From Schistosoma mansoni (Eukaryota > Platyhelminthes > Trematoda > Strigeidida > Schistosomatidae): DNA of 64,000 bases. Below, piece after piece: positions 22,560 through 33,069 of the stretch. How positions within the stretch are numbered: the stretch's first letter is position 1; each line of letters starts with the position of its first letter. The stretch covers positions 16,035,906 to 16,099,905 of the forward strand of contig NC_031498.1 in the NCBI RefSeq assembly GCF_000237925.1, read 5' to 3'. The notes below the pieces were generated by a model. The model saw only the letters and a list, made by a program, of their open reading frames with translations, was not told the DNA's origin and searched no databases. A program made the translations under genes and the position numbers.

Positions 22560-23015
22560 TTAAGTAAATGTTGTCATGGGAGGTTTAGTGTCTATTGATG
22601 TGATGTTAATTGAGAAATTGATATGTTGTTTTGTTTTTTCTTCAGTAAATAATAGTTGTGTAATGGTGGTGACTGACTGGACGAGGATGGTGCTGTGTTG
22701 AGTGTAACGGTAAGTTGGTATTTGTGCATAATTTGATAAGTTGTGACTGAGCAAATATTAACGAGCAAGGGAAAAATAACGCACATTTGAGGTGGCGGGT
22801 AAGCCAACTCACATTAACCAAGCGTTAATCAATATTTGTACTCATAGAAATAAATGACATGTGATAAATAGGATAAGAAGTGTACACACATACGCTCATA
22901 TAAAAAATAGTGAGGGTTAATAAATGAATAATTAACAAGGTCGGGACGTGACTCATGATGGATAGGTAAATTGGCTTAGCATATTGGCTTAACATATCAA
23001 CCGACACTACAAAAT
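22560..23015 (+). mobile_element. Diverged copy of the 630-bp TIR element
   Basis: From about 22795 on it parallels the left unit at 42440-42624: 'GTAAGCCAACTC', 'CATGTGATAAATAGGATA', 'GTACACACATACGC', 'GGCTTAACATATCAACCGAC' against 'GGCTTAACATATAAACTGAT'. The right end is therefore near 23015; the left end is uncertain. No coding capacity. Confidence 0.6.
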
Positions 23016-23040
23016 CTTCGGAATTCAGCATTAATCAATA

Positions 23041-24530
23041 GTGCTTCACATGATTGTTCGGTACACGTTTTTCACACGTACGTAATTTTCATTATCATGT
23101 TTTGAAACTTGGTCAAGATAAATTATCTTATAAAAAGTATCCTTATATCTATAGCGTGAATTACTAATCACGGTAATTCAATATTTAATCTACGCATTCT
23201 AAAGAAAAGATAGCTGGTTAGTATTTATTCTATGTGAAAATAATGGGTATTTTCTAATTATCTTGTCTATATATATACGGTATAAAAAACATCCTGAGGA
23301 TCTTACATAGAAAAGAGAATTATTTGAACCACAAAATATTTGATAAGTTCATTACAATCATGTCAAGTTTTTCCGCTACTGAAGAGACATTTTTAATTGA
23401 GAATAAGGATACGTAAAGTTTTGTGACAAACAAATATCTTAATAAGACCATGTATAAGGATGCTGCATATTATATTTCTTTAAAGTATTTCATAATGTTT
23501 GAGTAACAATCTAATCAGTTTTTTCCTGAGAATAGAACTAAAGTGGTCCTCAGATGCATGGAAGACTTTGTTGAAAAGATGGAAATTGATGAGTTTGTAC
23601 TTCATCAATAAGTCGTTATAATATTAACAATATATTTAACACACATTATATAGATTAGTAAGGCCTTAAATACCATTAAAGAAACAAGATATTTCTCATC
23701 AATTTATTGCACTGAATACGGAAGTTCGTTTAAATTTTCCTATTTAATTAATCAGGTCAAAGTGACAGCATAATTGGGCTTTGTCATACAACCAGTCATG
23801 TGTCTCTGGGTCCCAGACACTCGCATTTTTCACGTAATGAACTATGGGATTAGACTAATAATCCAGTCAGACGATGCTTATTTTTTGAAATTTTAAAATT
23901 ATTACTGTTTAATATTATTTGGTCTATCACTCATTCACAGAACTCTCTTTAGGATTATTAAAAAAAGGATATCAAAACACATCCCCACATCCTGGAGCAC
24001 TCATAATTAAGTAACCACCGAATAAAGGTTACAGTTTTCCTACCTTGGAAATCAGGAGTGAATACTTTTATAATCAAACAAGTCGGTGAATATGATGACT
24101 GAGAATGTCAGTAGGTATAATTTTGGCGTTTAAAACTCTATGTATTGAGCTTATGCTTCAGAATGAACGAGAAACTAAGATACGCATGCATTCTGATAAT
24201 GATTTTTTACAATAGAAGTATACAATAGCGGTTAATCAAATATGTAGTTATCCCATTAAGTTAAAATGCTATTTCGTGTCACCTAAAACATGGTTAAGTA
24301 ATAACATGCTTATGTCGAAAGGCTTAAACGAAAAAAGAAAATTTAGTCTTAAATTAGTGTAAACCACAGCAACAGAAAGAAGTACTTGTAAATTTACATT
24401 GTGACCTTCGAAGTTTATTTTACTGTGATTACGAGGAGAAAAGTGACGCCAGATTTAAGTCTGGTACTAATCGATTTTGTTTTATTTGAATACTATTGGG
24501 GGAGAAAATAAAGGTAGTATTGTAAAACAT
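23041..24530. other. Intergenic, no feature recognised
   Basis: AT-rich sequence with no long open frames or recognised repeats. Confidence 0.4.
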
Positions 24531-24808
24531 AAACCAATTGTTGGAGATTCTGGGTGACATGGCTCAGAATCAATCACAATGTCGCAGGTGTATATACTCT
24601 TTATCTTGCCTTAAACCTTGAGATTAAAATTGCTTCATATCTGTCTTGCTTCCTGTACTATAGTCTTATATGCAACCTTTCTTTTATATGTTACCAACAC
24701 TAAATTAACTACTATGGATTCGGTATTCACCTTGTTGTGCTAATGAGGTATGGCAACTTGGACCAATGCATATGTGTGCCTGGTCGAACGTTTTAGCTGA
24801 CTAACTGT
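24531..24808 (+). mobile_element. Short RTE 3'-end fragment
   Basis: Matches the last coding codons and 3' tail of the fragments at 4233-5270 and 37221-38131: 'GGGTGACATGGCTCAGAATC', 'CCTTAAACCTTGAG', 'TATGGCAACTTGGACCAATG', ending 'TAGCTGACTAACTG'. A strongly 5'-truncated insertion of the same subfamily. Confidence 0.8.
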
Positions 24809-25855
24809 AGGACATAACTTTGTCAACATACATAAATATGATCATAAGGTAATATTAGTCAGTTGCTTAGGAATCCTCAAGATAGGACAAAATCAATTGT
24901 TCAGTCCACCCTAGTCCTCAATGAATAGTCAGTCCATAATAATCAGTTCAGAAAAGCAAGGTAACGCAAATCCGAACAATCAATTTATTACGTTACAAGG
25001 CTCCTTAACTTTGTTTACTTGTAACTCCATTTCGAATTGAATCCAAAGAAACTCAATCTTTATAGCAATTATTTACGACTAATAACAATTGCTGTAAAAA
25101 ATGACAACTTCAAGTGTAATTATTTCAAATAACCTTGATTGGTGATTACTTCATATAGTGGTCATTTTTCATGGTAGTTTGCAAAGTAATCCGTGGAATC
25201 ATTTCTGAGAGAATTATTTATCCAAATATTGGAAAATCAACTCTAGAATTGATGTATCCAGATTTTATTCAAGACGAATCAATGAAATGTCTGTAATTTG
25301 TGTCAATCAACTAACTTGACCGTTAATTTTGCTAGGAGTTATATTAATGTATCATAAATACAATTAAATGAAGTAAGATGAGAACAGTTTACACTTACTT
25401 CACCTGCGTGTATTGTATAAGCATATACAATAAAAAAACTGTTATTGATTGGATAAGTGAGTGAATTAGCAAATAACTTTTCTTACATTCCAAACGACCT
25501 TTATCTAAGCAGCTATAAGCTAAACAGTTTCTGTTCTTTCAGTAAACAGGTCAGCATCAAATTTCTTTTTGAGATATTTTAAAGTTCAAATCAGAAGAGA
25601 TATTAATCTCTTAAAAGTGAAATTAAAGCAAGATAAAATTGACAACATGCCTAGAAGAAGCAGGAATTCAAAATTTAGAAACCATTAATTTTTTTCATTA
25701 ATTATATTGCATATAATTCACGCCACAATATGTAAATCCAGACGAATACGTACGCAAATTTTGTCTATATCAAACTCCGTTTATTCGATTGGAAAAACAA
25801 ATTTAATGAAACTAGGAGTAACTCAAACGTGTTCATCAACGCCCTTATGTACTGG
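24809..25855. other. Intergenic, no feature recognised
   Basis: AT-rich, no long open frames, no repeat matched within the window. Confidence 0.4.
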
Positions 25856-26384
25856 CTATTATACCTAGTGAAGATTACAGTACGGGTAACTTCTGGGGTC
25901 TACTAATCGACTAATATTCTATAAATATTCTTGTTGTATAACTATTCAGTAATTAGATTGTGTATATCTATCGATATTCATCTTATTTTAAGCTTCGTTT
26001 TGACCTATAAATTATTATTATACGATTTACTGTTCCCAAATTATACTCAGTTTATTGATTATTGTCTCCCACGTTCACAGCCACATTTGGCTTGATTACG
26101 TACAAATATTATTTTCTATTTTATGGTGTGGTGCGGTCTGTCTGTCTGGTATATAAACCAAGTATGCTTGAAATTAATGACTCGCGTAGATTCGCATAGC
26201 AGAAGCTGTTATTGGTGTTCTGGACTCAACTGGAAGGGCTAGGCGGATAAAGGACCAGTAAGGACGCTAGACTGCTCATACCGGTTTAACGTCATTGGTT
26301 TGACACAGTGCTAAGATAGGATAAGTCGTATTTCGATTGGTGAGTAAATCACGTGATAAAAAGCCGGGCATAAATTCGCAACAC
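25856..26384. mobile_element. Second copy of the solo LTR-like fossil
   Basis: Reverse complement of 6546-7100. Shared blocks include 'GTATATAAACCAAGTATGCT', 'TATTGGTGTTCTGGAC', 'GGACCAGTAAGGACGCTA' and 'TCACGTGATAAAAAGCCGG'. It carries the same TATA-like signal and no coding sequence. Several percent to tens of percent diverged, so both copies are old. Confidence 0.6.
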
Positions 26385-27055
26385 TAGCAATCACGTATGA
26401 TTGTATAAATTGAGTCATGTTCAACAGACTATTCTTAAAACAATATTTTCCAACGTCTATTTTGCACAAAAATATTCAAGAACAATAATTTTTATTCAGT
26501 ACTTAGAGCAATTGGTCTATTTTATAAAGACTTGTTGAAACGTGTCAATGTCGAGACAAACCACACAGTATGCGTATATACCAACAAAGATTCATCAAAC
26601 AACATCCAATGAGGATTATCGACACTAAGATAACTGAAATCCTTTATAATAATGACAGAAAAAATCGATTGCTTCCGAGGGTTCCTTCTTAAAAAAAAAA
26701 CAATTTTAATTCTGATTTACCGAAAATTATTAATTTTTCATTTAGTAACACAGTTCAATCATAGTAGAGTTATATTCAAAGTTCGGAATTTACTCTTAAG
26801 TTGTTAATATTTAAAATTACACTCTATCACGGTTACATTTTAACAACGTATTCTCAGGTTTATTGAAGTCTTGGCTATTCGTAAATTTAAACCACCCTTA
26901 TGTGTACAAAAACAATTTGTCGTAACCTTGAATTTATCCTGGTAATCCTTAAGTCATTCTATGGCCTAAGATAACGCGAAAATTTCTTATTCTTTCTATA
27001 CGATATAAAATATTCCCCTTTTGTTACCTTTTTTACTTGAAATTCCATTTAATTG
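26385..27055. other. Intergenic, no feature recognised
   Basis: AT-rich sequence with a short poly-A run near 26691. No gene or repeat recognised. Confidence 0.4.
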
Positions 27056-27262
27056 ATCTTTATCAGAAGGGAGTTTGGTGGAGATTTTAGTAATTTTATG
27101 GTTGAAATCATTAGTCAATTGAAGCTGAACCACCATGGATCAACTCTTGCGGGACGAAATCGTAGATGCGCACTGCTGAGGAGCCCCACAATAGGACGAA
27201 ACGGTCGCTCAGTGCTTTCAGGTTTTCCATGGTAGTCTAGCTTTAATTGACCTTGATTAATT
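27056..27262 (+). mobile_element. Hammerhead-bearing foldback retroposon, copy 1
   Basis: Left arm begins 'ATCAGAAGGGAGTTTGGTGG' and continues 'GAGATTTTAGTAATTTTATG', 'TCAATTGAAGCTGAACCACC'. The right arm is its inverse ('TTTTCCATGGTAGTCTAGCT', 'TTTAATTGACC'). The centre holds a hammerhead motif in + orientation (27170-27215). Related units lie at 27587, 32047, 34509, 36022 and 36405. Not a protein gene; the 60-codon open frame here is chance. Confidence 0.7.
27170..27215 (+). ncRNA. Hammerhead ribozyme motif, mutated cleavage site
   Basis: GCACTG - CTGAGGA - stem II (GCCC...GGAC) - GAAAC - CAGTGC. Stem I pairs six of six. The cleavage triplet reads GCT where GTC is found in the sister copy, so the U16.1 needed for the A15.1-U16.1 pair is lost. 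Probably inactive. Confidence 0.7.
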
Positions 27263-27575
27263 TTCATATAAAATGCCCTGACAAGTATATGTGTGACCAG
27301 GTTGTTCGAAACATATAGAGCAAATACATCACATTTTTCAGATCAACTCCGTCTTCTAATTGTTCTATCGAAATTTATTAAAGGAATTAATTGCTTTAAA
27401 AGGAAATACGTCGTGTTTAGAATCCGTAATCTTATGCATAAAATTGTCTAAATGACAGTATTGTTTATTAACAATAGATTTTAGGCAACAGAATTCTAAA
27501 GCAAAATAGTGATGTTGGTTGTAATGATGAAAAAAAATGAGAAGCCAATTAAAGTTTTGAGTTTATTTCATATAC

Positions 27576-27831
27576 AATTATAAAATATTTTCATAGTTGA
27601 ACTCATGAGTCAATTGAAGCTAGACCACCATGGAAAATCTGGAAGCACTGGACGGCCGTTTCGTCCTATTATGGGACTCCTCAGCAGTGCGCATCGACGA
27701 TTCCGCACCCGCGAGATTCGAATCCAGTGCTTTCAAATTTTCCATGGTGGTCTAGCTTCAATTGACTCATATGTTCAACTATGAAAATATTGAAATATGC
27801 ACGAAAAACCGCTTCTGATGAATTATAAAAT
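27576..27831 (-). mobile_element. Hammerhead-bearing foldback retroposon, copy 2, with 11-bp target duplication
   Basis: Body 27587-27820, flanked by AATTATAAAAT at 27576-27586 and 27821-27831. The two arms (27587-27650 and about 27724-27805) are inverted repeats ('TCAATTGAAGCTAGACCACC' against its complement). The centre has a minus-strand hammerhead and a tRNA B-box-like 'GATTCGAATCC' at 27715-27725. The left end starts inside the arm while the right end reaches the family terminus 'CTTCTGAT', which looks like 5' truncation during retroposition. Confidence 0.78.
27645..27690 (-). ncRNA. Hammerhead ribozyme, all core positions present
   Basis: Minus strand: stem I GCACTG (27690-27685) / CAGTGC (27650-27645), six of six pairs; CTGAGGA core (27684-27678); stem II GTCC/GGAC; GAAA (27662-27659); stem III A-U and C-G closing a four-base GGCC loop; cleavage triplet GTC (27653-27651). 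The layout equals the short-stem-III hammerheads known from schistosome SINEs and Penelope-like elements. Predicted cleavage lies between 27651 and 27650 on the minus strand. Confidence 0.82.
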
Positions 27832-28056
27832 AGTAAGTACTATTTATCATGTTTTTACTAAAATGTACATGTATAAATGACTGATCTATAAGAATATTGA
27901 TTTAAATATCTATTTTTTTAAACAACACCCTTAGTTAAGAATAACAAAAAAAAATAGTAAGTTATATTATATACATCAAGAAAAAAAAAACAATTTATCA
28001 ATTTTAAAGGGTTAATTATAAAATATTAATCTTTTTTTTCTATCTCGAAAATAGTT

Positions 28057-29175
28057 TCAACTTTGTTTTATTAAAACTCGAAGATGTGTAAAAAATGGTT
28101 GATTTGATCGTGTAATCACTTTATATGATACAGCATCTAATCCATGAGAATTTATTTGTTCATCTGATCTTTGTAATAATTTTTTTAAATTATTAGATTG
28201 TAAAGAATACAATGAAGTATATGGTATATAAAGATATTGTCCAATTTTATCATTAACATGTATATATTTTATACCGGTTAATTTAAGACGTTTTTCAAAA
28301 TTATCATCATTTTCATTATCTAAACCCCAATAATCATTAGAATATCCATTAACAGTAATAAAATGATGTGTAGATATTTTTAAAACTCCACCAATATATG
28401 TTTTATAAGGTAATTTAAATTTATTTGTATTTATCGCAACACTTAAATGTATCATCATATGTTTAGTTAATTGATCACATTGATATGAATTATAATAATT
28501 AATTGGTGCTAAATCAACATCATGAAATATAACACAATCAAATTGAAATAATTTTAATGCTTCAATAAATCCAACATTTTTTAATTTACCTTTATTCATT
28601 GCTTCATTATCTATTTGTTCAATAACAAATATACGATAACATATATGTTGTATTTGTAATATAGGGATTAATGTAGATAATGTAATATATAATTGTTGAA
28701 ATTGATTTTTAATTGGAATAATAATAACAACACCTTTTTGTGAAATATTATTACAAAAATATTTTTTATTGATTTTTTTATAATTATTTTCATAAAATTG
28801 ATTTATATTTGGATGATATATCCATGATCCACCAGGTAAATGTAAATAAGTAATATTATATAATAACATTAAATTTGCATTGAAATTAGGCCATAGTTGA
28901 TGAGATGTTTTAATCAGTTTCGAATAATTATATTTATTTTTAGGTAATTTTTCTATAGATTGACATATATCATAACATGTTTGTGGAATTCTTACATTAT
29001 ACCGTTCATTATGAATAGTTGGTTTATATATAATTTGATATGTAAATTGTTTATATATAATAAATAAGCATAATATATGTAATAATATAAATAATAATGA
29101 TAGTAGTATACGAATATAGAAATTTTTAAAAAGTGTAAACATTAAATTCAATGTTTTAATGAATTTCAACATCAA
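28057..29175 (-). CDS. Divergent beta-1,4-galactosyltransferase family protein (GT7)
   Basis: Intact single-exon frame of 372 codons. A short cytoplasmic tail is followed by a hydrophobic signal-anchor at about residues 21-41, then a stem and a lumenal catalytic domain, the layout of Golgi type II glycosyltransferases. GT7 landmarks: 'VVIIIPIKNQFQQL' (149-162), 'KLKNVGFIEALK' (197-208), 'IFHDVDLAP' with the metal-binding DVD (219-221), 'YIGGVLKIS' (260-268), 'GYSNDYWG' (277-284), 'HGLDAVSYKV' (344-353). Oddities: the WGWGGEDDD box reads WGLDNENDD (283-291), and the positions of the other metal ligands (Met344 and His347 in bovine beta4GalT1, block GRYRMIRH) read Tyr316 and Tyr319 in GQYLYIPY. 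Sequons at Asn107 and Asn143. Donor and acceptor cannot be predicted. Start at the first Met of MMLKF; no upstream in-frame extension is needed. Very AT-rich codon use. Confidence 0.85.
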   Translation of the reverse strand: MMLKFIKTLNLMFTLFKNFYIRILLSLLFILLHILCLFIIYKQFTYQIIYKPTIHNERYNVRIPQTCYDICQSIEKLPKNKYNYSKLIKTSHQLWPNFNANLMLLYNITYLHLPGGSWIYHPNINQFYENNYKKINKKYFCNNISQKGVVIIIPIKNQFQQLYITLSTLIPILQIQHICYRIFVIEQIDNEAMNKGKLKNVGFIEALKLFQFDCVIFHDVDLAPINYYNSYQCDQLTKHMMIHLSVAINTNKFKLPYKTYIGGVLKISTHHFITVNGYSNDYWGLDNENDDNFEKRLKLTGIKYIHVNDKIGQYLYIPYTSLYSLQSNNLKKLLQRSDEQINSHGLDAVSYKVITRSNQPFFTHLRVLIKQS

Positions 29176-31269
29176 TGTCTGGTCTTAATCGCGTGTTATT
29201 TAGTATTATATATATGTATATCTATCTATAAGTGGTTTGTTTGTTTGTTTTTTTGTTTTTTTTTAATTTTACAATTGCAATCAAACAAAAAAATTGTAAT
29301 CGTATAATTTATATCCAATCAATTGTCTTAAGATAGTTTACTATATTCTAACTCATATACTGATTGGAGTAAAGATATGAAATGACAAAGTTTATGTATG
29401 GTTCTACTTTTTTTTTCCTGACTTCTGTTATAAAAATAATTAAACTATATATATAAATGCATAAACATGTAAACAATAATCTTATAAGGGTATTCTATCA
29501 AATGCAATTGATAGTATTGATATCAATTGAATAGACAAAAGAAATAAAAGGCAGTTCAGTTTGTTATTCTAAGCTTAAAACAGTATAGAAAAAGAGTTCA
29601 ATATATATATTTCATAACAACTTGCTACATTTTAAATCGATAAAAACTAGAAAAGAACACTAATAAAATAAAAAGGAATTCATTAAAATTAGATATTTAA
29701 GTGGCACTCTGTATTAAAAGTGCAAACATTTAATCTGAAGTGACACTAAGCAGAAACGTGTGAAACAAATAAATCTACAGCACTGTAACTGGTTTTGAGG
29801 TGTCATTTAAGGTTACGAACCAAAGCTCATGATTATCTTAAAGACCAGAACCATATGTTCTGTCTCGCTTCACATGGTTAAGGTTATGAATGAATGAATG
29901 AATTGATGGACTATTGCTATGTATTAATTTAACCACTTCTAACCAATCTTTGATTTAAATTCATGCTAACCAGCATAGTTTGTTGAAGGAATCGGTGGTT
30001 AAACCCGTGTTTCGACCAACTGAATCAATGAAGGTTAACCGTTTTTCACATAGTTTAAATTGTGGCTAGCTAGCCCATTCTGAAAGTGAACTTTGGTTAC
30101 TCTGTGTTTCTACTATGCTTATGGAATTCTCTAAAAACGCGATAAAATATTATTGATCTGCTAATGTCATCAACACTAAAATTTCTTGTTTTACAGGCAT
30201 AAAGTAGTACAGATAGAAAGACTTCTTAGTTTATTCGCCTTATAATAGTTATATACGGAATAAGTTGATATTAAGTAGGACATCTTTTATATAACTTTTT
30301 GAGACTTTATAGTTGGCAAGCCATCTTATTTGGCGAAACTCCTGAGACGAGTGAACCGATCAGCACGTTCAACTACATGAAACTGGATTTCATGTTTAGA
30401 GGAAGAGAAACCTACTGAAAATAACCTTGAAGTGTTTCTCATGGTGGTCAAAAGACTGTTCATTGCATCAGCGTTCTAGCAATTGAAACGATTCTGCTTA
30501 AATATTTCAAGTTAGCGAGAATCTCCAAATAGGAGATAATTCCCGTAGGACCAGTTGTAGTCCTCCATATGGTTTGTTTAAAAATACTACTTAAGATATA
30601 GTAATAATTCATCGAAGAACAAATTATGACTGATCACTGTTTACTGGACAATTGCATTAAGAGTTATTTATAACCGAACTTACTTAATGATGATAACTCC
30701 TAGTAATACCCTCTACGATATGGATGAAATCTAGGAAAGAAACACAAATGTCCTCAACGTTGTAGAAAAACGTTCTTATTAAATGTCAGTAGAAATGATT
30801 GTTTAGGCTGATTTTCTTTATTCATTGAATACCACTGAACACTTCAGTGTAAAGCAGACAGAGTGGTCATCTAAAAACCCTGAAATTATTTTGAAACGAC
30901 TGGTATATTTCGCAGCTTACTGAATCCAATTGTGCTGAACCATTCCAACACTCAGTTTTCAGAGTAGATTTACTGTTTAACCGAATAGTATTCTGATATA
31001 GACATCACAAATTTCAAAATATCACTGTACAAAATTGCCTATTTCATACAGTTTCTATTGGGCATCGATTTACTTTGATTGTCACTTACTGAGCACATAA
31101 TATCTAATGTTGTCACCCAATTGTGATCTTTATAGCTTTTGATAGAACTGTGAACGAACACATATCGCTTGATTTTCCAAACCGTAAAAGGTTCTTCAGC
31201 CTTTGTATCCTCCTATATATCTTCAATTACTTACCTATGCCTGATACCACTCGTGGAGGAGCATAGACC
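29176..31269. other. Upstream flank of the GT7 gene and intergenic
   Basis: T-rich sequence directly upstream (29240-29265 and 29405-29415) and otherwise AT-rich DNA. No exon or named repeat recognised. Confidence 0.4.
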
Positions 31270-31681
31270 GCCCACCAGCATTCTTCATCAGGGGTGTTGT
31301 TTACAAAAGTGAAAGGACGAAAAGCGAATATCCGGCACTTTAGCCGCTTTGGTGGATATGGAGGATCACCAAGGGAAGCTAGAAAAATCTAATTTCAAAA
31401 CAATGGTGCACATGGGCTTCAGTATCCTGAAGGAAAAACAAGACGAATGAACCAATTATTGGTCACCAGCTACCATAGAACTGCATCTCTTGACGTTTCT
31501 CCACTACCTTGTGGATTAGAACTTTAGGTCGGAGGCTCGAGGTGTGGTCAAATCAGAAAACCACCTGTTTCGGTTTGGTTACCGGGGCAGTATCACAGCC
31601 CAAACACAAATCAAGTAACTTGTATGTCACATATGTATTCGATGCCTCTTTGTAGAAATATTTGTGTTCAAATAAATAAAT
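31270..31681 (+). mobile_element. SINE-like unit: RTE leader joined to RTE 3' tail
   Basis: The leader part ('GTGTTGTTTACAAAAGTGAA', 'GGTGCACATGGGCTTCAGTA', 'GTCACCAGCTACCATAGAAC', 'GGGGCAGTATCACAGCCC') matches 7770-8090 of the full-length RTE. It is followed at once by 'GTCACATATGTATTC', 'CCTCTTTGTAGAAATA' and '(AAAT)n', which match the RTE 3' end at 11308-11370. The 2.8 kb of coding sequence is missing. Same architecture as 14228-14610. Confidence 0.75.
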
Positions 31682-32035
31682 CCAAAAGAGTTATGTTAAG
31701 CATCTGTGTTTGCCGTGGTCGTTGATTAGATCACTATGTACCTAAACTGCATTTGATAAACTTCTTGCCTTCCCCTGGTTTCTTTTGTGTTTACATTTAC
31801 ACTGCCTCCTTCTCAATCTACACATTCATCTTTTCTGATTCACATGAATTTCTTACCGTAATTACCTTGACAGCACTTCCATGAGTATATAATATGTTCA
31901 CCTGACATTATCGTTATTATTATTATTATCTTCATTAACAAGACAAAATAACCTTATTTTGTCCACATGATTTATGTTAATATTATTGTTACTATGTAGA
32001 TTTTAACTTGAGACCATACAACGAGTTATTTTGAC

Positions 32036-32211
32036 TTATTGTAAATGAGATCATGAGTCAATTGAAGCTAGACCACCATGGAAAACCTGGAATCAGTGGA
32101 TGGCCGTTTTCCATGGTTTTCAATGGTTGTTTAGCTTCAGTCGACTCATGTAGTATCTAATAAAAAATTACTAAAATCTCCACAAAACCCCCCCTTCTGA
32201 TTATTGTAAAT
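32036..32211. mobile_element. Short foldback retroposon with 11-bp target duplication, hammerhead lost
   Basis: Body 32047-32200 between TTATTGTAAAT copies at 32036-32046 and 32201-32211. The left arm 'TCAATTGAAGCTAGACCACC', 'ATGGAAAACCTGG' is followed after a short centre by its inverse ('TTTTCAATGGTTGTTTAGCT') and the family end 'CCTTCTGA'. The ribozyme core is deleted. The left end is again truncated inside the arm while the right terminus is kept. Confidence 0.78.
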
Positions 32212-33069
32212 AAGTTTAGTAATATACAAATGACAATCGTGAAGTATTTATACCGTAACAGATATAAATACATTTGACGTGTAGTTCATTAACATACCCC
32301 ATTTTAACACAATATATATGAACTTATAACTGTAGAGTTTGATGATATATTATATTCATAACACACTAAACCATTCTCAAATATTTTTTTTTGTTTTTAA
32401 CATTAACTAGACAACAATAATTTCAAAAAGAATATCAAAATACTGTTACTAACCAATCAATTTGTAAAATGGAAAATAAAAAAAAATAAAACAACCATTA
32501 AATGTATTTCTTCTTTATTTACTTATAATATCCACTTTATTAATCTTCTAACATGAAATGTTGATCAACCATTAGTTAATTAATAGAAATAAGATATATA
32601 TATTGCTAATCAATAAGGTTTGCTCAATAAAAAAATCGAAAAAAATCAATATCTTCTCAAAAATAAACACTTAAATTAATTTTAAAATATTATTGAATTA
32701 AATAAACAATGATTTTTTTTATTTAAAAAAAAGAATAATAATAATCTTTGTTACTAATTACTAATTACCAAAAAAACATTTTATACTTATATGAACTTTG
32801 ATTTATAAAATGAAGATAATATGCACTTCATATTATTAATATTATTTATGAATAGAAATAAGAATATAATTTATTGTTTATATTGAATTCAATTTTATTG
32901 AAATTATAATCTGGTATTATTTTAAATGAACTTCACCTGTAGCTCTTCTAGAGTTACTGCCAGTTTCAAGCCCGGGTAAGCGACCCCATCCTGTAGAAAA
33001 ACTAACTCGCTAAAAAAACGCTAACCAGAAAAAATAATTCAGACTATTTAAACTCTGCCCTCAGAGTTG
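32212..33069. other. AT-rich intergenic
   Basis: Very AT-rich (32360-32900) with many A and T runs. No gene or repeat recognised. Confidence 0.45.

Noticed and set aside
27715-27725. tRNA gene suggested by a B-box sequence
   Set aside because: No full cloverleaf could be drawn around it; it is part of the foldback retroposon.
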